A stretch of 64,000 nucleotides of DNA from Candidatus Saccharimonadota bacterium. Its GTDB lineage: Bacteria; Patescibacteriota; Saccharimonadia; Saccharimonadales; UBA4665. Under the pieces are notes generated by a model, which worked only from the letters and a program-made list of their open reading frames with translations, had not been told where the DNA came from and did no database searches. Position 1 is the stretch's first letter. Each line of letters starts with the position of its first letter. Positions 56,501 through 64,000 of this stretch are shown here, one piece after another. Where the stretch lies: the NCBI GenBank assembly GCA_025928155.1, contig JAICKC010000004.1, forward strand, positions 1 to 64,000, given 5' to 3'. Both the position numbers and the translations under genes were made by a program.

Positions 56501-58626
56501 CAGGCAGTGTGTATGACCCGTTCACACAACACCGGCTTGGCAAGCGTGGCTACAAAGAGGACGCGTTTGCTGCTCTGGACGCATACGCCAAGCGTGCCAC
56601 TCGCAAAGTGAACTTTGACCCTGCCCTGGAACGGCTAAGCGAAAACGCACAGTTACTCGACGTTGACAGCCTAAAGTACGTGAAACAATACGCTGACCGT
56701 ATCAACATGCGTCCAACCTTTGTGGACAACCTGATTGATAACGCCATAAAGCAAACTCCCATTGGGTACAAGCTCGGCCAACGGCCGCTTACTCGCGCCA
56801 GTGGCATGCTGCGCCAAGCTACCTACCGTGCCAGCCTAGGCCTGAACTTCGGGAGCGCTGTGCGCAACCTGACGCAAGGCATTAACACGTATGCAGAGCT
56901 AGGCAATCACTACACCAGCATTGGCTACATAAAAGCCATACAGGCTATTGCGCAGCATAGCGACGAGCTGAAGCGTGCCGGCGTGCTTGATAACTCATTT
57001 ATTGAGGACAGGTCAATGAGTGCCACCAAGAAAGCGATGCAACGTTTCGACGATGGCCTGATGACATTCTTTACGGCAGCGGAGCATATTAACAGGGGTG
57101 CCGCATACTTCGGTGCGAAAGCCAAAGCACTGGCTGAGGGCAAGTCACTTGAGGAGGCAGAGCAGTATGGTACTGATATGGCCCGCAAGACACAGTTCGC
57201 ATTTGGTCGTATAGATACGCCGGTGTGGTTGAACAATGACCTCGCAAAAACACTCGGTCAGTTCCAAAACTACAGTGTCAAACAAGGAGAGTTCCTGTTT
57301 GACATGGCGAAAAACAAAGAGTTCCGCAAGATGCTGCGGTTTACAGGCGCGAGCATTGTTGTGTACGCCACTATTGGTCGCGCACTGGGCTACAAGCCAA
57401 CTGACATGCTCCCGTCCGTACAAATCGGTGGCACAAAACCGTTTAAGACGCCTGGCGACATTGGCAGCGCAATCGTTAAATCGTTCACCGCCAAAGACAC
57501 CACTAGTTCAACACGCGGTACGCAGATACGCAAAGCATGGCAAAAAGTAGGCGGTGATGTAGGCTATTCTACCGTGCCCGGCTTCGCCCAAGGTAAAAAG
57601 ACGGTTGAGGGCATTAAAGCCGTCCTGAATGGCAAGTACCAGCCGTATGGTGGCTCGGCTGAAACAATCGCGCCGACGCCCATGAATTTCGCCAAAGGCG
57701 CTTTATTCGGGCCCACTGTGCTCCAAGGGCCAAAAGCCAATACGTCTACATCAGGAGCTAGCGCATCGGTTACTGGCGGAAATGCTGGCGTCGCAGCTGC
57801 CGAAGCCAGCAACCCACTGCAGGATAAGGCAGCATTGGCCGAAGCATTCGGTAAAGATTTCGCTGCCCTCAAGAGTGACACTGATCGCAAAGCATGGGCG
57901 CAGCAAAGCCCACAGAATAACGCTATCTACCAAGAATACCTGAGCGCCAAGAAAGGTCTCAGTAACCCTAACCTCCCCTACGGCCTCGATACCCAAAGCG
58001 CTGACTTCCTCCATAACTACAACCGGCTCACTCCCGGCGCCCAGCAAAAGAAGCTATACGGCCAGAACGACTATGAATACAGGCTCAACCAGGCCCAATA
58101 TGCCGAAGCCAAGGCAAAGGGCAATATGTCTACCACTGATGAGATCAACTGGCAGGGCAAACTGGACAGGGCCCAGGTGGGTGCAGATTACAACAAAGAC
58201 ACCCGCGACCTCTACGGCCTGTCTAAGACTAAACTATACGACTTCCTGCAAAGTGCCCCTGATAGCGCTGCAAAAACTCAGATGATGGATGACCTCATCA
58301 GCTACGATAAAGCGCTCCACGATAACGGCATAACCACTAGCCTCAAATTCAAGTACGGTTTTGACCCGAACGCTGCAAGTGGTGCGCGCAAGAGCTCAAG
58401 CAAGCTAAAGGCCGATCTCAAAGCACTATCCAGCCCAACTGCCGGCGTAAGTGACGTTGCGAAACTCGGCAAGCTGATTGGCACCACGATGAAAACGCCG
58501 AACTCACACGGCCGCATTGCTGCCGGCAAGCCGCACCTCAAGAGTATGGTTGTCGCAAGAAAATCGGGCGGCTACGGAAATAGCGCCAGAACTACGGCAG
58601 CACTAAAGAGGCTGCTCACAGCCTAG
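53566..58626 (+). CDS. Giant internal/polyvalent protein with zeta-toxin-like kinase domain, 1686 aa
   Basis: The largest phage protein. Residues ~340-545 form a zeta-toxin/P-loop kinase domain: VLITAGGAGAGKSSGLQLAS (Walker A ~363-371), DRYAAINDTNLANM, ILYTYRDPTEAFVNG and a final DNSRGKGNETFAPV. Residues ~640-750 are a low-complexity Ser/Thr/Gln linker. Residues ~820-1300 form a helical domain with YRASLGLNFGSAVRNLTQGI, characteristic of large polyvalent proteins. A C-terminal helical domain (DYEYRLNQAQYAEAKAKGNM) follows. As an ejected internal protein it may enter the host with DNA. Whether the kinase domain acts on UDP-GlcNAc is unknown. Confidence 0.78.
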   Translation: MSFLDDLRKKLHGAVAQANPFDSGQTYSTVTNNRVPTPAPAPAALSKPVPTPAPGHASFLHDVLHNPVTHAFGTAGSDIVKLADSSYNPTTVVNKAVVTPLVNQAAAGVRSVYDIGRGAAASLTNNPVALANAHKAKATDEPQFLAPVTRPVAQAAETVLHPFSTHTVTPTTESDKRIFGSAPIQNVQAGVASNYAEHPNLPTPARAALAGAYGLGQAAQDILTLLGGKKVAADTVDAAKPAIRSAAGTAREVAANPVPLGETGAVKLPGGSATPEPIDQKQFAADYLKNNPEQALKDYQARTMQEFGTSVPNVVSADESKFIIPNFGPDKSAAYHEAASAYAKDYYKKLLADESTKDKPVLITAGGAGAGKSSGLQLASKETPGGLDRYAAINDTNLANMASADSRIQPALDSGRKVRILYTYRDPTEAFVNGNIPRAARTGRVVPIEPHADTHIGSLQTIQQLAEKYKDNPNVSIKIVDNSRGKGNETFAPVDFLKNKQYNKDELIATLRKELDNAKNRNQVSQEAYQTYLGLDSGTPRLGQVGSGGTQEGAANAQAKGVQETLGQDGKSLRQRSEQPRLATPNDTKAATAAELGIPKGIPYAVNKDGVPVLDMSGGKTIAQHAQEILRTIGSPAAQRMSDEELASLVSTAPADSAGSPARALSQSPGETGSGRTATPNRTEVSQNTAPQSETIGGAQHSSTLSPQTRTQTEISAPTSQSLELRQTAAKPDAVQPHSSAASIAETLGVSQGKTTALDRYAAEARGIASMTPLSEQIKARAMQVSRLGEMTPVEKSLYQQAKAQETEMARKVKAAGNSAFGGDIPTGVDAAQYDVDPTNISKKVNILDFFRTPERVLRKIGLAPDADAIRAADMAYKEELPQQINRISQWYDEVGRSNAASQRIFKYLDGQRGAKKALQGNELRVANEMKQYLSDWADRLKLPEENRISNYITHIFESGFIEKEFDPDLAKLIDDRVPGSVYDPFTQHRLGKRGYKEDAFAALDAYAKRATRKVNFDPALERLSENAQLLDVDSLKYVKQYADRINMRPTFVDNLIDNAIKQTPIGYKLGQRPLTRASGMLRQATYRASLGLNFGSAVRNLTQGINTYAELGNHYTSIGYIKAIQAIAQHSDELKRAGVLDNSFIEDRSMSATKKAMQRFDDGLMTFFTAAEHINRGAAYFGAKAKALAEGKSLEEAEQYGTDMARKTQFAFGRIDTPVWLNNDLAKTLGQFQNYSVKQGEFLFDMAKNKEFRKMLRFTGASIVVYATIGRALGYKPTDMLPSVQIGGTKPFKTPGDIGSAIVKSFTAKDTTSSTRGTQIRKAWQKVGGDVGYSTVPGFAQGKKTVEGIKAVLNGKYQPYGGSAETIAPTPMNFAKGALFGPTVLQGPKANTSTSGASASVTGGNAGVAAAEASNPLQDKAALAEAFGKDFAALKSDTDRKAWAQQSPQNNAIYQEYLSAKKGLSNPNLPYGLDTQSADFLHNYNRLTPGAQQKKLYGQNDYEYRLNQAQYAEAKAKGNMSTTDEINWQGKLDRAQVGADYNKDTRDLYGLSKTKLYDFLQSAPDSAAKTQMMDDLISYDKALHDNGITTSLKFKYGFDPNAASGARKSSSKLKADLKALSSPTAGVSDVAKLGKLIGTTMKTPNSHGRIAAGKPHLKSMVVARKSGGYGNSARTTAALKRLLTA
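55517..55807 (-). CDS. Possible antisense membrane protein inside the polyvalent gene, 96 aa
   Basis: On the opposite strand over the low-complexity linker, a 96-aa frame reads like a real protein: two hydrophobic helices (TLKIVMWALISLFACAFVG and WFLIEALCFVILLCGLVWLY) and a charged helical tail (QFRQGIAIEREQENRLN), with the topology of a holin or spanin. No ribosome-binding site is visible and it is antisense to the transcript, so it may be only a shadow of the linker's composition. Confidence 0.25.
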   Translation of the reverse strand: MFLLCWQQMNEVEQRPVSQPFVATLKIVMWALISLFACAFVGTEWNYAAHHLWFLIEALCFVILLCGLVWLYGQSQFRQGIAIEREQENRLNRQAQ

Positions 58627-58639
58627 AAAGGAAACAGAA

Positions 58640-59338
58640 ATGGCTACGCAAAAAACTCTCCAGCAAGTAGTAAATAAAATGCACCGTTGGTACGCCGGTG
58701 ATGCAAAATACCCGACGCCCGGGAGCGCCGACTGGAACATGTACGTCGAAATAGTGAACGACCTCAAAGACACGATGGCACAATCCGGCCCGAGCCTTAA
58801 ATTACGATCATGCTGGGAGGAACGTACCTTTGGTACTGCTAGTGCCGCCAATACCCAGTATGAGCTCGATGATGACGTAACGGGCCTTTCGGACTTCGTA
58901 TACCTTGACCAGACTGATGGCAACAAGCTGGAGTACGGGGTAATTAAGGCTGAGCAGCGTGGCACAATCGGCCGGCACCAGCGAGAGGTATGGAGCAGCG
59001 GCACGATACCGTTGCAACTCAACTTTAGCTATATACCATCCAGCGCAGCTAACGCGACCATCCGGGCAGGCGTTTTCTTCGTGCCTGAGGACGTAAGCAG
59101 CGCTGATGAAGTTGTGCCAGTTGATAACCCGGCGTATATCATTTTCGCCGGCGCAGCCGAGCTCGCCTTTAACGACCCGAGCAAGGAGGACAAATTCCCC
59201 GATCTGAACGGCATGGCAAACGACGAATGGCAGAAGATGGTCGATGCCGCAGTAACTCTGCCTGACGGCCAAGCTAATACCGTACCGATTGCCGGATTCT
59301 ATAACCCTGGCCACATGGACTACGAGGAGCGTGGCTAA
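58640..59338 (+). CDS. Tail adaptor (gp4/gp11-like head-tail connector) protein
   Basis: 232 aa. The N-terminus QQVVNKMHRWYAGDAKYPTP then NMYVEIVNDLKDTMAQSGP is a helical base; a long beta-rich body follows (VYLDQTDGNKLEYGVIKAEQ) and a helical end. Size, layout and position directly before the nozzle protein match P22 gp4 / T7 gp11-type adaptors. GAAAGGAAAC precedes the ATG. Its stop overlaps the next start (TAATG). Confidence 0.65.
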   Translation: MATQKTLQQVVNKMHRWYAGDAKYPTPGSADWNMYVEIVNDLKDTMAQSGPSLKLRSCWEERTFGTASAANTQYELDDDVTGLSDFVYLDQTDGNKLEYGVIKAEQRGTIGRHQREVWSSGTIPLQLNFSYIPSSAANATIRAGVFFVPEDVSSADEVVPVDNPAYIIFAGAAELAFNDPSKEDKFPDLNGMANDEWQKMVDAAVTLPDGQANTVPIAGFYNPGHMDYEERG

Positions 59339-61632
59339 TGTACACCGCTACCCGCCGCGCCGGCAAGAAGCCGCCCATCCAAAAGGAGCGTGTGGGCTGG
59401 CCTAACGGCTATATGTCTACCGCACAGGACGGCACGATACCGGAAACTGCCCTGGCGGACATGACGAACTACGACCTATCGACTAATAGCTTACCGTTTA
59501 TTCGCCAGTCACTCGTACCTTACGGCGCAGATTTTCTTGGCACCTGCATCGGTGTTGGTACGTTCCGCAAAACTATCACCGGCGGAGTGCAAGAGAACTG
59601 GGAAGTATCCACCCAAGTCACAGCGGTAAATGCCGTACAAACGTTATCTATCACGGGCAGTCCGACTGGCGGCACCTTTACCCTGACGTTCGGCGGCCAC
59701 ACTACCAGCACGATAAACTGGAACGCCAGCGCTTCAGCTGTGCAAACCGCCCTGCAGGCGCTTTCGTCCATTGGTACCGGCAACGTAACCTGTACTGGCG
59801 GCGCGCTGCCTACTACGGCCGTAGTGATAACCTTTACCGGCACACTTGCTGACACGAATGTTAGCACTATCACCATCGGCACCAACAGTCTTACGGGCGG
59901 TACGTCACCCGCTCCGCATATTGCAGCCACTACGACCGGCGGCCCAACCGGAAAGTTGTACACTCGCAAAGACGGTGATACCTGGACGCTCATCAGTGGC
60001 AGCTACGGCTACGATAACGCTGCGTGGTCATCGTATTGCCAGGCACATGGCCGCGCGTACATCATCAACGGCGTAAATAACCTAAGCTACTACGACATCG
60101 TCAGTGGTGCCGTGGTGACGTATACGCAGATTAGTAAACCAGCGGCACCTACCGTAACCCAAACCGGCCTGACTGGCAGCACGTATACCTTGTATTACGT
60201 GATAACGGCCACTACTGAAGCCGGCGAGACTGACGGCTCAGTAGAAGGAACGGTAACTGTAAGCGCCCTTCGGGACGCATGGGATGGCAGCACACAGTAT
60301 GTAGACCTGTCGTTTACGCTACCGTCCGGCTCGAATGGTGGCAAGGTGTACGTGGGCACTGCCGCCGGCCAAGAGCAGCTGATAGCTACCGTAAACGCGG
60401 GCGCAACCTCCTACCGTGACTATGGCAAAGCGGCTAGCGTGACACTGCGGCCGCCTATCAGCAACTCGACCGGCGGCCCGATACTCGTATACCTGACAAA
60501 CATCACTGGCCAGCTATTCGGCATAGATGTTGACGGAAAAGTCTGGTATGACGGCGGTAGCGCCGGCACCAGCGGTAACTTTACTATTGCCGGCGGTGGC
60601 GGCTGGGTTGCGATTGACGATAGTGGCCCGACTATCCCTATGGCAGTAGTGGGCTATCCGACAGGTAAGGGCGACCCGGTACCGACCGTAGTGTGTAACG
60701 CCGCTGGCGCATTGGGTGCAGTGCGGCAAATCACGTTTACCCCTCAGCAAATCGGCGACCTGAGTGCGCTAATGCCAAATGTATCTGACGCTAACGGTAG
60801 CGTGGGAACGGTAGCACCCTTTGCAACCGTCGTAGCCGACAACTCTATTCACTTCCCGACCGGCAACGGTTTTGGCTACGAAGGCCACGCCGCGAACATC
60901 CCTAACATCCTGACGCCAAACAGTACGAGTGACTTTATCCAGAAAGACTGCGACCAGCTACTATTGGCCGGTGCACGTGGCTGGCGGGCGCTCGTATACC
61001 AAAACCGTGTCTACTTCGCGGTATCGCGGCAGAGCAACACAAACAACGAAGTATGGATACTCGACCTACGTACGAACCCAGCCCGCTGGATTATGCCCTG
61101 GACGATTGCCGCACAGCACATGTGGCTCTATGAAGATAACGATCACGTAATTCACTTCTGCATGCTCGTGGACGGCACGGAAATGGAGCTTAGCGACAAG
61201 CAGTTTACTACTGACGGCAATACATCTTTCAGTACTCACGTGGCTAGTGGCCCGGTTAAGTGGGATTCGGCCGGTTTGAGTGTGGGGTATGTACAAAACC
61301 AGCGCTTCAGGCTTAACAACGTGCGTGGTGATGCCATTGTGGCTGTAAATGGTACTACCGAGATGCCAAACCGTACAACCATTGAGATAGACCAGGGCGC
61401 GCCAGGGACATTTAGCGGCTGGGGCGATGCAGTGTGGGGGGTGGACGATTGGGGCAGTGAGCCTTCCACGCCGGCTACCATTTTGCCGGGTACACTCGTG
61501 GCAACGGTACCCATGAAAACAAAGCTAAACGGGTTTTCCTGGGAGATAACCACCACTACAAGCGGCTGCGCCCTGGGCTTAGGTGGCGTTGACACTGAGG
61601 GTGTAATGATACCCAGGCTGTATGCGGGATAA
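59338..61632 (+). CDS. Tail nozzle/stabilisation protein (gp10/gp12-like) with inserted Ig-like domains
   Basis: 764 aa. The N-terminus PNGYMSTAQDGTIPETALAD MTNYDLSTN...FIRQSLVPYG is the usual start of tail-tube/nozzle proteins of podoviruses. Between residues ~100 and 200 a beta-sandwich rich in Thr/Gly is inserted (TLTFGGHTTSTINWNASASA), and a fibronectin-like part follows (YTLYYVITATTEAGETDGSV). The C-terminal half is a beta-propeller-like region (WILDLRTNPARWIMPWTIAA). It forms the distal tail nozzle. Confidence 0.7.
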   Translation: MYTATRRAGKKPPIQKERVGWPNGYMSTAQDGTIPETALADMTNYDLSTNSLPFIRQSLVPYGADFLGTCIGVGTFRKTITGGVQENWEVSTQVTAVNAVQTLSITGSPTGGTFTLTFGGHTTSTINWNASASAVQTALQALSSIGTGNVTCTGGALPTTAVVITFTGTLADTNVSTITIGTNSLTGGTSPAPHIAATTTGGPTGKLYTRKDGDTWTLISGSYGYDNAAWSSYCQAHGRAYIINGVNNLSYYDIVSGAVVTYTQISKPAAPTVTQTGLTGSTYTLYYVITATTEAGETDGSVEGTVTVSALRDAWDGSTQYVDLSFTLPSGSNGGKVYVGTAAGQEQLIATVNAGATSYRDYGKAASVTLRPPISNSTGGPILVYLTNITGQLFGIDVDGKVWYDGGSAGTSGNFTIAGGGGWVAIDDSGPTIPMAVVGYPTGKGDPVPTVVCNAAGALGAVRQITFTPQQIGDLSALMPNVSDANGSVGTVAPFATVVADNSIHFPTGNGFGYEGHAANIPNILTPNSTSDFIQKDCDQLLLAGARGWRALVYQNRVYFAVSRQSNTNNEVWILDLRTNPARWIMPWTIAAQHMWLYEDNDHVIHFCMLVDGTEMELSDKQFTTDGNTSFSTHVASGPVKWDSAGLSVGYVQNQRFRLNNVRGDAIVAVNGTTEMPNRTTIEIDQGAPGTFSGWGDAVWGVDDWGSEPSTPATILPGTLVATVPMKTKLNGFSWEITTTTSGCALGLGGVDTEGVMIPRLYAG

Positions 61633-61650
61633 CAAAAAGGAGTTAAGACA

Positions 61651-62469
61651 ATGGCAGCAGATATAACAGATAAAATTACCCACGTGGCGCTCGATACGCT
61701 CACTACGCTCGCTTCGCCGGGCCACACCAACGGCTCAACTTCAGCGTTGCACGTTGCTGATATTTCGGCTTGGCCGACGGCCGACGCGGTATTTTTTGGC
61801 ATAGATGTAGTGGGTAGTGATGGTAAACGCGTGGCAAACACCTACACTGAGTGGAAGGGCGTAATCTCCGGCGGCACAATCACTGATATTGAACTTATTA
61901 ACGGCAGCGACCAGGACTATGCAGCCGGCCCGAATACCCGCGTGTACATGCTCATTACGGCAGCGTGGGCCAATAGCATAGTTGACGCGCTAACAGCCGA
62001 GCACAGCAAAACCGGCACCCACGGAGATGTGACAGCCACTGCAGTAACCGTGAGTGGCGCAGTAACAGCCCAAAAACTAAACCCAACCGGCGCAGTGTTC
62101 CTTGATGGTACTAGCGACGCCACTTTTCGCCATGTACCCACCAGCGCCGAAGCGTCGGCCGGCTACTTTACGGCGGCATTTCCCCACGGACTTGGTTATA
62201 CGCCGTGGGTATCAAAAGCGCAGGTGGTTGATGTGACCGGCGCAAAGCACCCAATGCCTTGGCTGCACACTGCGTCAAACGATCACTTTGGCAGCGGCTC
62301 TGCGGTTAAACCGCCTGACCTATGGATAGAAATTGAAAGCATAGATAGCACGAACATTAACATTGTAGCCACATGGGCCGCTATATCCGGCTTGAGCATA
62401 GTCGCGGCAAATGAGACAGCCCCTGGTTTCCAGTTCCAGTTTTACTGTGAACCGCAGCCGAGCGTGTAG
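61651..62469 (+). CDS. Minor tail protein / receptor-binding fibre, 272 aa
   Basis: A Ser/Thr/Ala-rich beta-structured protein. The middle LTAEHSKTGTHGDVTATAVT resembles the linkers of many phage tail fibres ('EHSKTGTHG'); the C-terminal part is a beta-sandwich (LGYTPWVSKAQVVDVTGAKH, WIEIESIDSTNINIVATWAA) like collar/receptor-binding heads. GGAGT precedes the ATG. No enzyme motif. Confidence 0.65.
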   Translation: MAADITDKITHVALDTLTTLASPGHTNGSTSALHVADISAWPTADAVFFGIDVVGSDGKRVANTYTEWKGVISGGTITDIELINGSDQDYAAGPNTRVYMLITAAWANSIVDALTAEHSKTGTHGDVTATAVTVSGAVTAQKLNPTGAVFLDGTSDATFRHVPTSAEASAGYFTAAFPHGLGYTPWVSKAQVVDVTGAKHPMPWLHTASNDHFGSGSAVKPPDLWIEIESIDSTNINIVATWAAISGLSIVAANETAPGFQFQFYCEPQPSV

Positions 62470-62483
62470 GACAAAAAAATAAT

Positions 62484-62795
62484 ATGGATAACCCTGACAT
62501 CAAACTGCTCATCGACAACTCACTTCTGCAGAATAACGAGCGTATAACCGAGAAGTTTCGCACCGACCTAGACCGGAGCATAGACAAGATGGCGAAAACG
62601 GTAACGGAAAGCAATGGTCAGTTTTTATCGCAGCTTGCAACTGTAATTGAGAAGCAAGGCGCACAGGCAGCTGAAATCGTTAGCCTAAAACTCAAGATTA
62701 GCGGTATGTGGGCCAAGATGATTGCGATAGGCGCGGCGTGCGCCACCATAGGTGGATTTTTGGGCGTAATGATTGAACAAGTAATCAGCAAATAA
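62484..62795 (+). CDS. XhlA-like / holin-accessory membrane protein, 103 aa
   Basis: A helical cytoplasmic N-terminal part (ERITEKFRTDLDRSIDKMAK) and coiled coil up to ~residue 75, then a C-terminal membrane helix (MIAIGAACATIGGFLGVMIE). This layout is the haemolysin XhlA or type-III-like holin pattern. It lies directly before the endolysin gene. A lysis function is inferred from context. Confidence 0.62.
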   Translation: MDNPDIKLLIDNSLLQNNERITEKFRTDLDRSIDKMAKTVTESNGQFLSQLATVIEKQGAQAAEIVSLKLKISGMWAKMIAIGAACATIGGFLGVMIEQVISK

Positions 62796-62804
62796 GGAGT
62801 GAGT

Positions 62805-63668
62805 ATGGAATATTCACAGAACGATCCGGCTTGGAAAAATAATAGGTTAGGTATAAGCGTATCTGCAGGCGATACGATTGGTAACTACGGTTGCTATGTC
62901 ACATCTATAGCAAACGTGTGTAAGTGGGCCGGCCATGATGTGACCCCCCAGCAGGTCAACGACATTTGCGTACAGAATGGATGGTTTACTGAAAGCACGC
63001 CAGGCGACCGTGACCTTGTGGCGCGCGACGATGTCCCTGCACTGTTATGTGGCAACCTGCAATTCGCGGGCCGCACTAACTGGAGCAGCACTACGGATAT
63101 GGCATTTTTCGCGGACGCCAGTGACCCGAATGTCGCATACATAATTAAAATCGACGCCTCTACTAGGCCTGGCGTGCAGACTCACTATGTGATGGTGTGG
63201 GCCACGTATAACAATGGCGACCTCCAGATTGATGACAGCTGGGACGGAGTACGCAAGAAGCTGTCTGCTTACGGGAACCCTAGCCGTATCATCTATAGCG
63301 CCATGAAGTTCGTGAAGGCAACGCCGCCGCCGGCTAACCCGGCACCAGCGCAAGAACAGCAACCGAGTAATCCCGACCCAGCGCCAACGCTGCCCGCCCC
63401 TGTGAGTAGCAGCCCAGATCCAGTACCAACCGCTACTGACGACACACCAACCCAGACACAAGACCCCGGAACCGTAGTCACCCCGACCAATAACAGCGCC
63501 ACTCCGCCTACACCTGACAACCAACCGCCAAGTGCAAGCATGACCCCTGGAACGTCGACGACTACGGCGCCAACCCCAAAACCGAAAGTCATAGCCCCCG
63601 AGCCGAGTGAGTACTACACGCTCTGGGAGCTATTTGTCGCAATGCTTAAAAAACTATTCAACTGGTAA
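62805..63668 (+). CDS. Endolysin-like papain-fold (peptidase C39-like) protein with Pro/Thr-rich tail, 287 aa
   Basis: Residues 1-165 are a C39-like cysteine peptidase: QNDPAWKNNRLG, then GNYGCYVTSIANVCKWAGHD (catalytic Cys), THYVMVWATYNNG (His) and QIDDSWDGVRK (Asp). Residues ~165-265 are a Pro/Thr/Ser/Asn-rich linker. The end SEYYTLWELFVAMLKKLFNW is amphipathic and could insert in the membrane or bind the wall. ATG at 62805 has AAGGAG upstream. It would cut peptidoglycan cross-bridges or peptide stems; such enzymes are unusual as sole lysins. Confidence 0.75.
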   Translation: MEYSQNDPAWKNNRLGISVSAGDTIGNYGCYVTSIANVCKWAGHDVTPQQVNDICVQNGWFTESTPGDRDLVARDDVPALLCGNLQFAGRTNWSSTTDMAFFADASDPNVAYIIKIDASTRPGVQTHYVMVWATYNNGDLQIDDSWDGVRKKLSAYGNPSRIIYSAMKFVKATPPPANPAPAQEQQPSNPDPAPTLPAPVSSSPDPVPTATDDTPTQTQDPGTVVTPTNNSATPPTPDNQPPSASMTPGTSTTTAPTPKPKVIAPEPSEYYTLWELFVAMLKKLFNW

Positions 63669-63680
63669 AGGACAATAAAT

Positions 63681-63935
63681 ATGGATACTAACATGTTCAT
63701 GCAGACCGCCGTAAAACATCCCGGCGCGTTCACTAAAAAAGCTAAAGAGGCCGGTATGCCGGTACATGAATTTGCAAAGCATGTGATGGCAAACAAGGCC
63801 CAGCACGACAACCACACTATAGAACAGGCAAATCTCGCTCTTACATTCGAGAAGTCTGCCGCCAAAATGAAAAAGAAGAACACTCACAAACATCCGACCG
63901 TGAGCCACATAAAAGCAATGCTGGCGGCACACTAA
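63681..63935 (+). CDS. Small hypothetical phage protein, 84 aa
   Basis: A basic helical protein: HPGAFTKKAKEAGMPVHEFA, KSAAKMKKKNTHKHPTVSHI. The 'HPGxxxxKAKxAGM' opening recurs in small proteins of several phages, but no function is known. AAAGGA upstream. TAA stop is followed two bases later by the next start. Confidence 0.6.
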   Translation: MDTNMFMQTAVKHPGAFTKKAKEAGMPVHEFAKHVMANKAQHDNHTIEQANLALTFEKSAAKMKKKNTHKHPTVSHIKAMLAAH

Positions 63936-63936
63936 T

Positions 63937-64000
63937 ATGGAAAGCGTAAAACACGTGTTTAGCGCATTTGCGGGCGGTTTGCGGGCATTATGGGCGAAAG
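63937..64000 (+). CDS. Partial CDS at the right edge
   Basis: The first 21 codons, MESVKHVFSAFAGGLRALW, are hydrophobic after a short polar start and could begin a membrane (holin-like) protein. The rest lies beyond the window. Confidence 0.45.
   Translation, partial: MESVKHVFSAFAGGLRALWAK

Noticed and set aside
1-64000. UGA recoding (as in Gracilibacteria/Absconditabacteria)
   Set aside because: Many genes end in TGA at natural C-termini, and several starts overlap TGA stops (ATGA) with ribosome-binding sites. Standard bacterial code fits throughout.
1-64000. CRISPR array
   Set aside because: No short direct repeats with regular unique spacers; the repeats present are dispersed and are hairpin elements or coding repeats.

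Overview
The window joins about 36 kb of bacterial chromosome (1-36.2 kb) to the left part of a tailed-phage genome that looks integrated (36.2-64 kb, continuing beyond the right edge). No rRNA or other taxonomic marker is present. The host is inferred, with moderate confidence, to be a Patescibacteria/CPR bacterium, most likely Saccharibacteria (TM7). The hints are two small RRM-type RNA-binding proteins, many short single-function genes, few biosynthetic genes, and a tRNA-like gene with an encoded CCA end. UGA behaves as an ordinary stop codon (several ATGA overlaps), which argues against the UGA-recoding CPR lineages.

Chromosome, 1-18 kb: a PhnB-like VOC protein (partial), DUF817 membrane protein, Sua5/YrdC-type tRNA-modification enzyme, FAD/NAD(P) oxidoreductase, YggT protein, RRM proteins, EamA transporter, YciI protein and HAD phosphatase. 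These are followed by an ECF sigma factor with a membrane-anchored partner, a PPOX-RidA pair, and a DrrAB-type ABC exporter whose ATPase gene is broken by two frameshifts. Then come an ATP-grasp enzyme, a Nudix hydrolase divergent from a winged-helix/Nudix-like regulator with a palindromic operator between them, and a PadR regulator with its own palindrome.

Chromosome, 18-36 kb: an accessory region. One- or two-gene modules (flavodoxin-like, membrane protein, kinase, MacB-type ABC, GH13, SDR, hydrolase, Fic toxin-antitoxin, TraB-like, GT4, PLD-like, lipoprotein) are separated by at least 14 copies of a composite boundary element. Each element is a terminator-like hairpin, then a core TTGGCTC (or a close variant), then a tail. 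Several hairpin types are combined with several tail types in mosaic fashion, as expected if exchange occurs at the core. The same arrangement (terminator, TTGGCTC, tRNA 3' end) occurs at the tRNA-like gene beside the phage integrase at 36.1 kb. Gene remnants (YdeI/OmdA, PLD) also occur.

Phage region, 36.2-64 kb: tyrosine integrase, an unknown minus-strand gene, a gap full of hairpins, then a rightward late operon. The operon reads small terminase, large terminase (split by a +1 frame change), seven small genes, portal, N4-gp49/Sf6-gp66-like protein, scaffold, major capsid, decoration-like proteins, BNR-repeat fibre, BppU-like protein, internal proteins (one of 1686 aa with a zeta-toxin-like kinase domain), tail adaptor, tail nozzle, tail fibre, holin-like protein and a C39-like cysteine-peptidase endolysin. 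Portal, scaffold, capsid, adaptor, nozzle and internal proteins without a tape-measure or sheath gene indicate podovirus morphology. Repressor, replication genes and the right attachment site are not in the window.

Caution: several genes (ABC ATPase, YdeI remnant, GH13, large terminase) show single-base frame problems. Some could be sequencing errors rather than biology.
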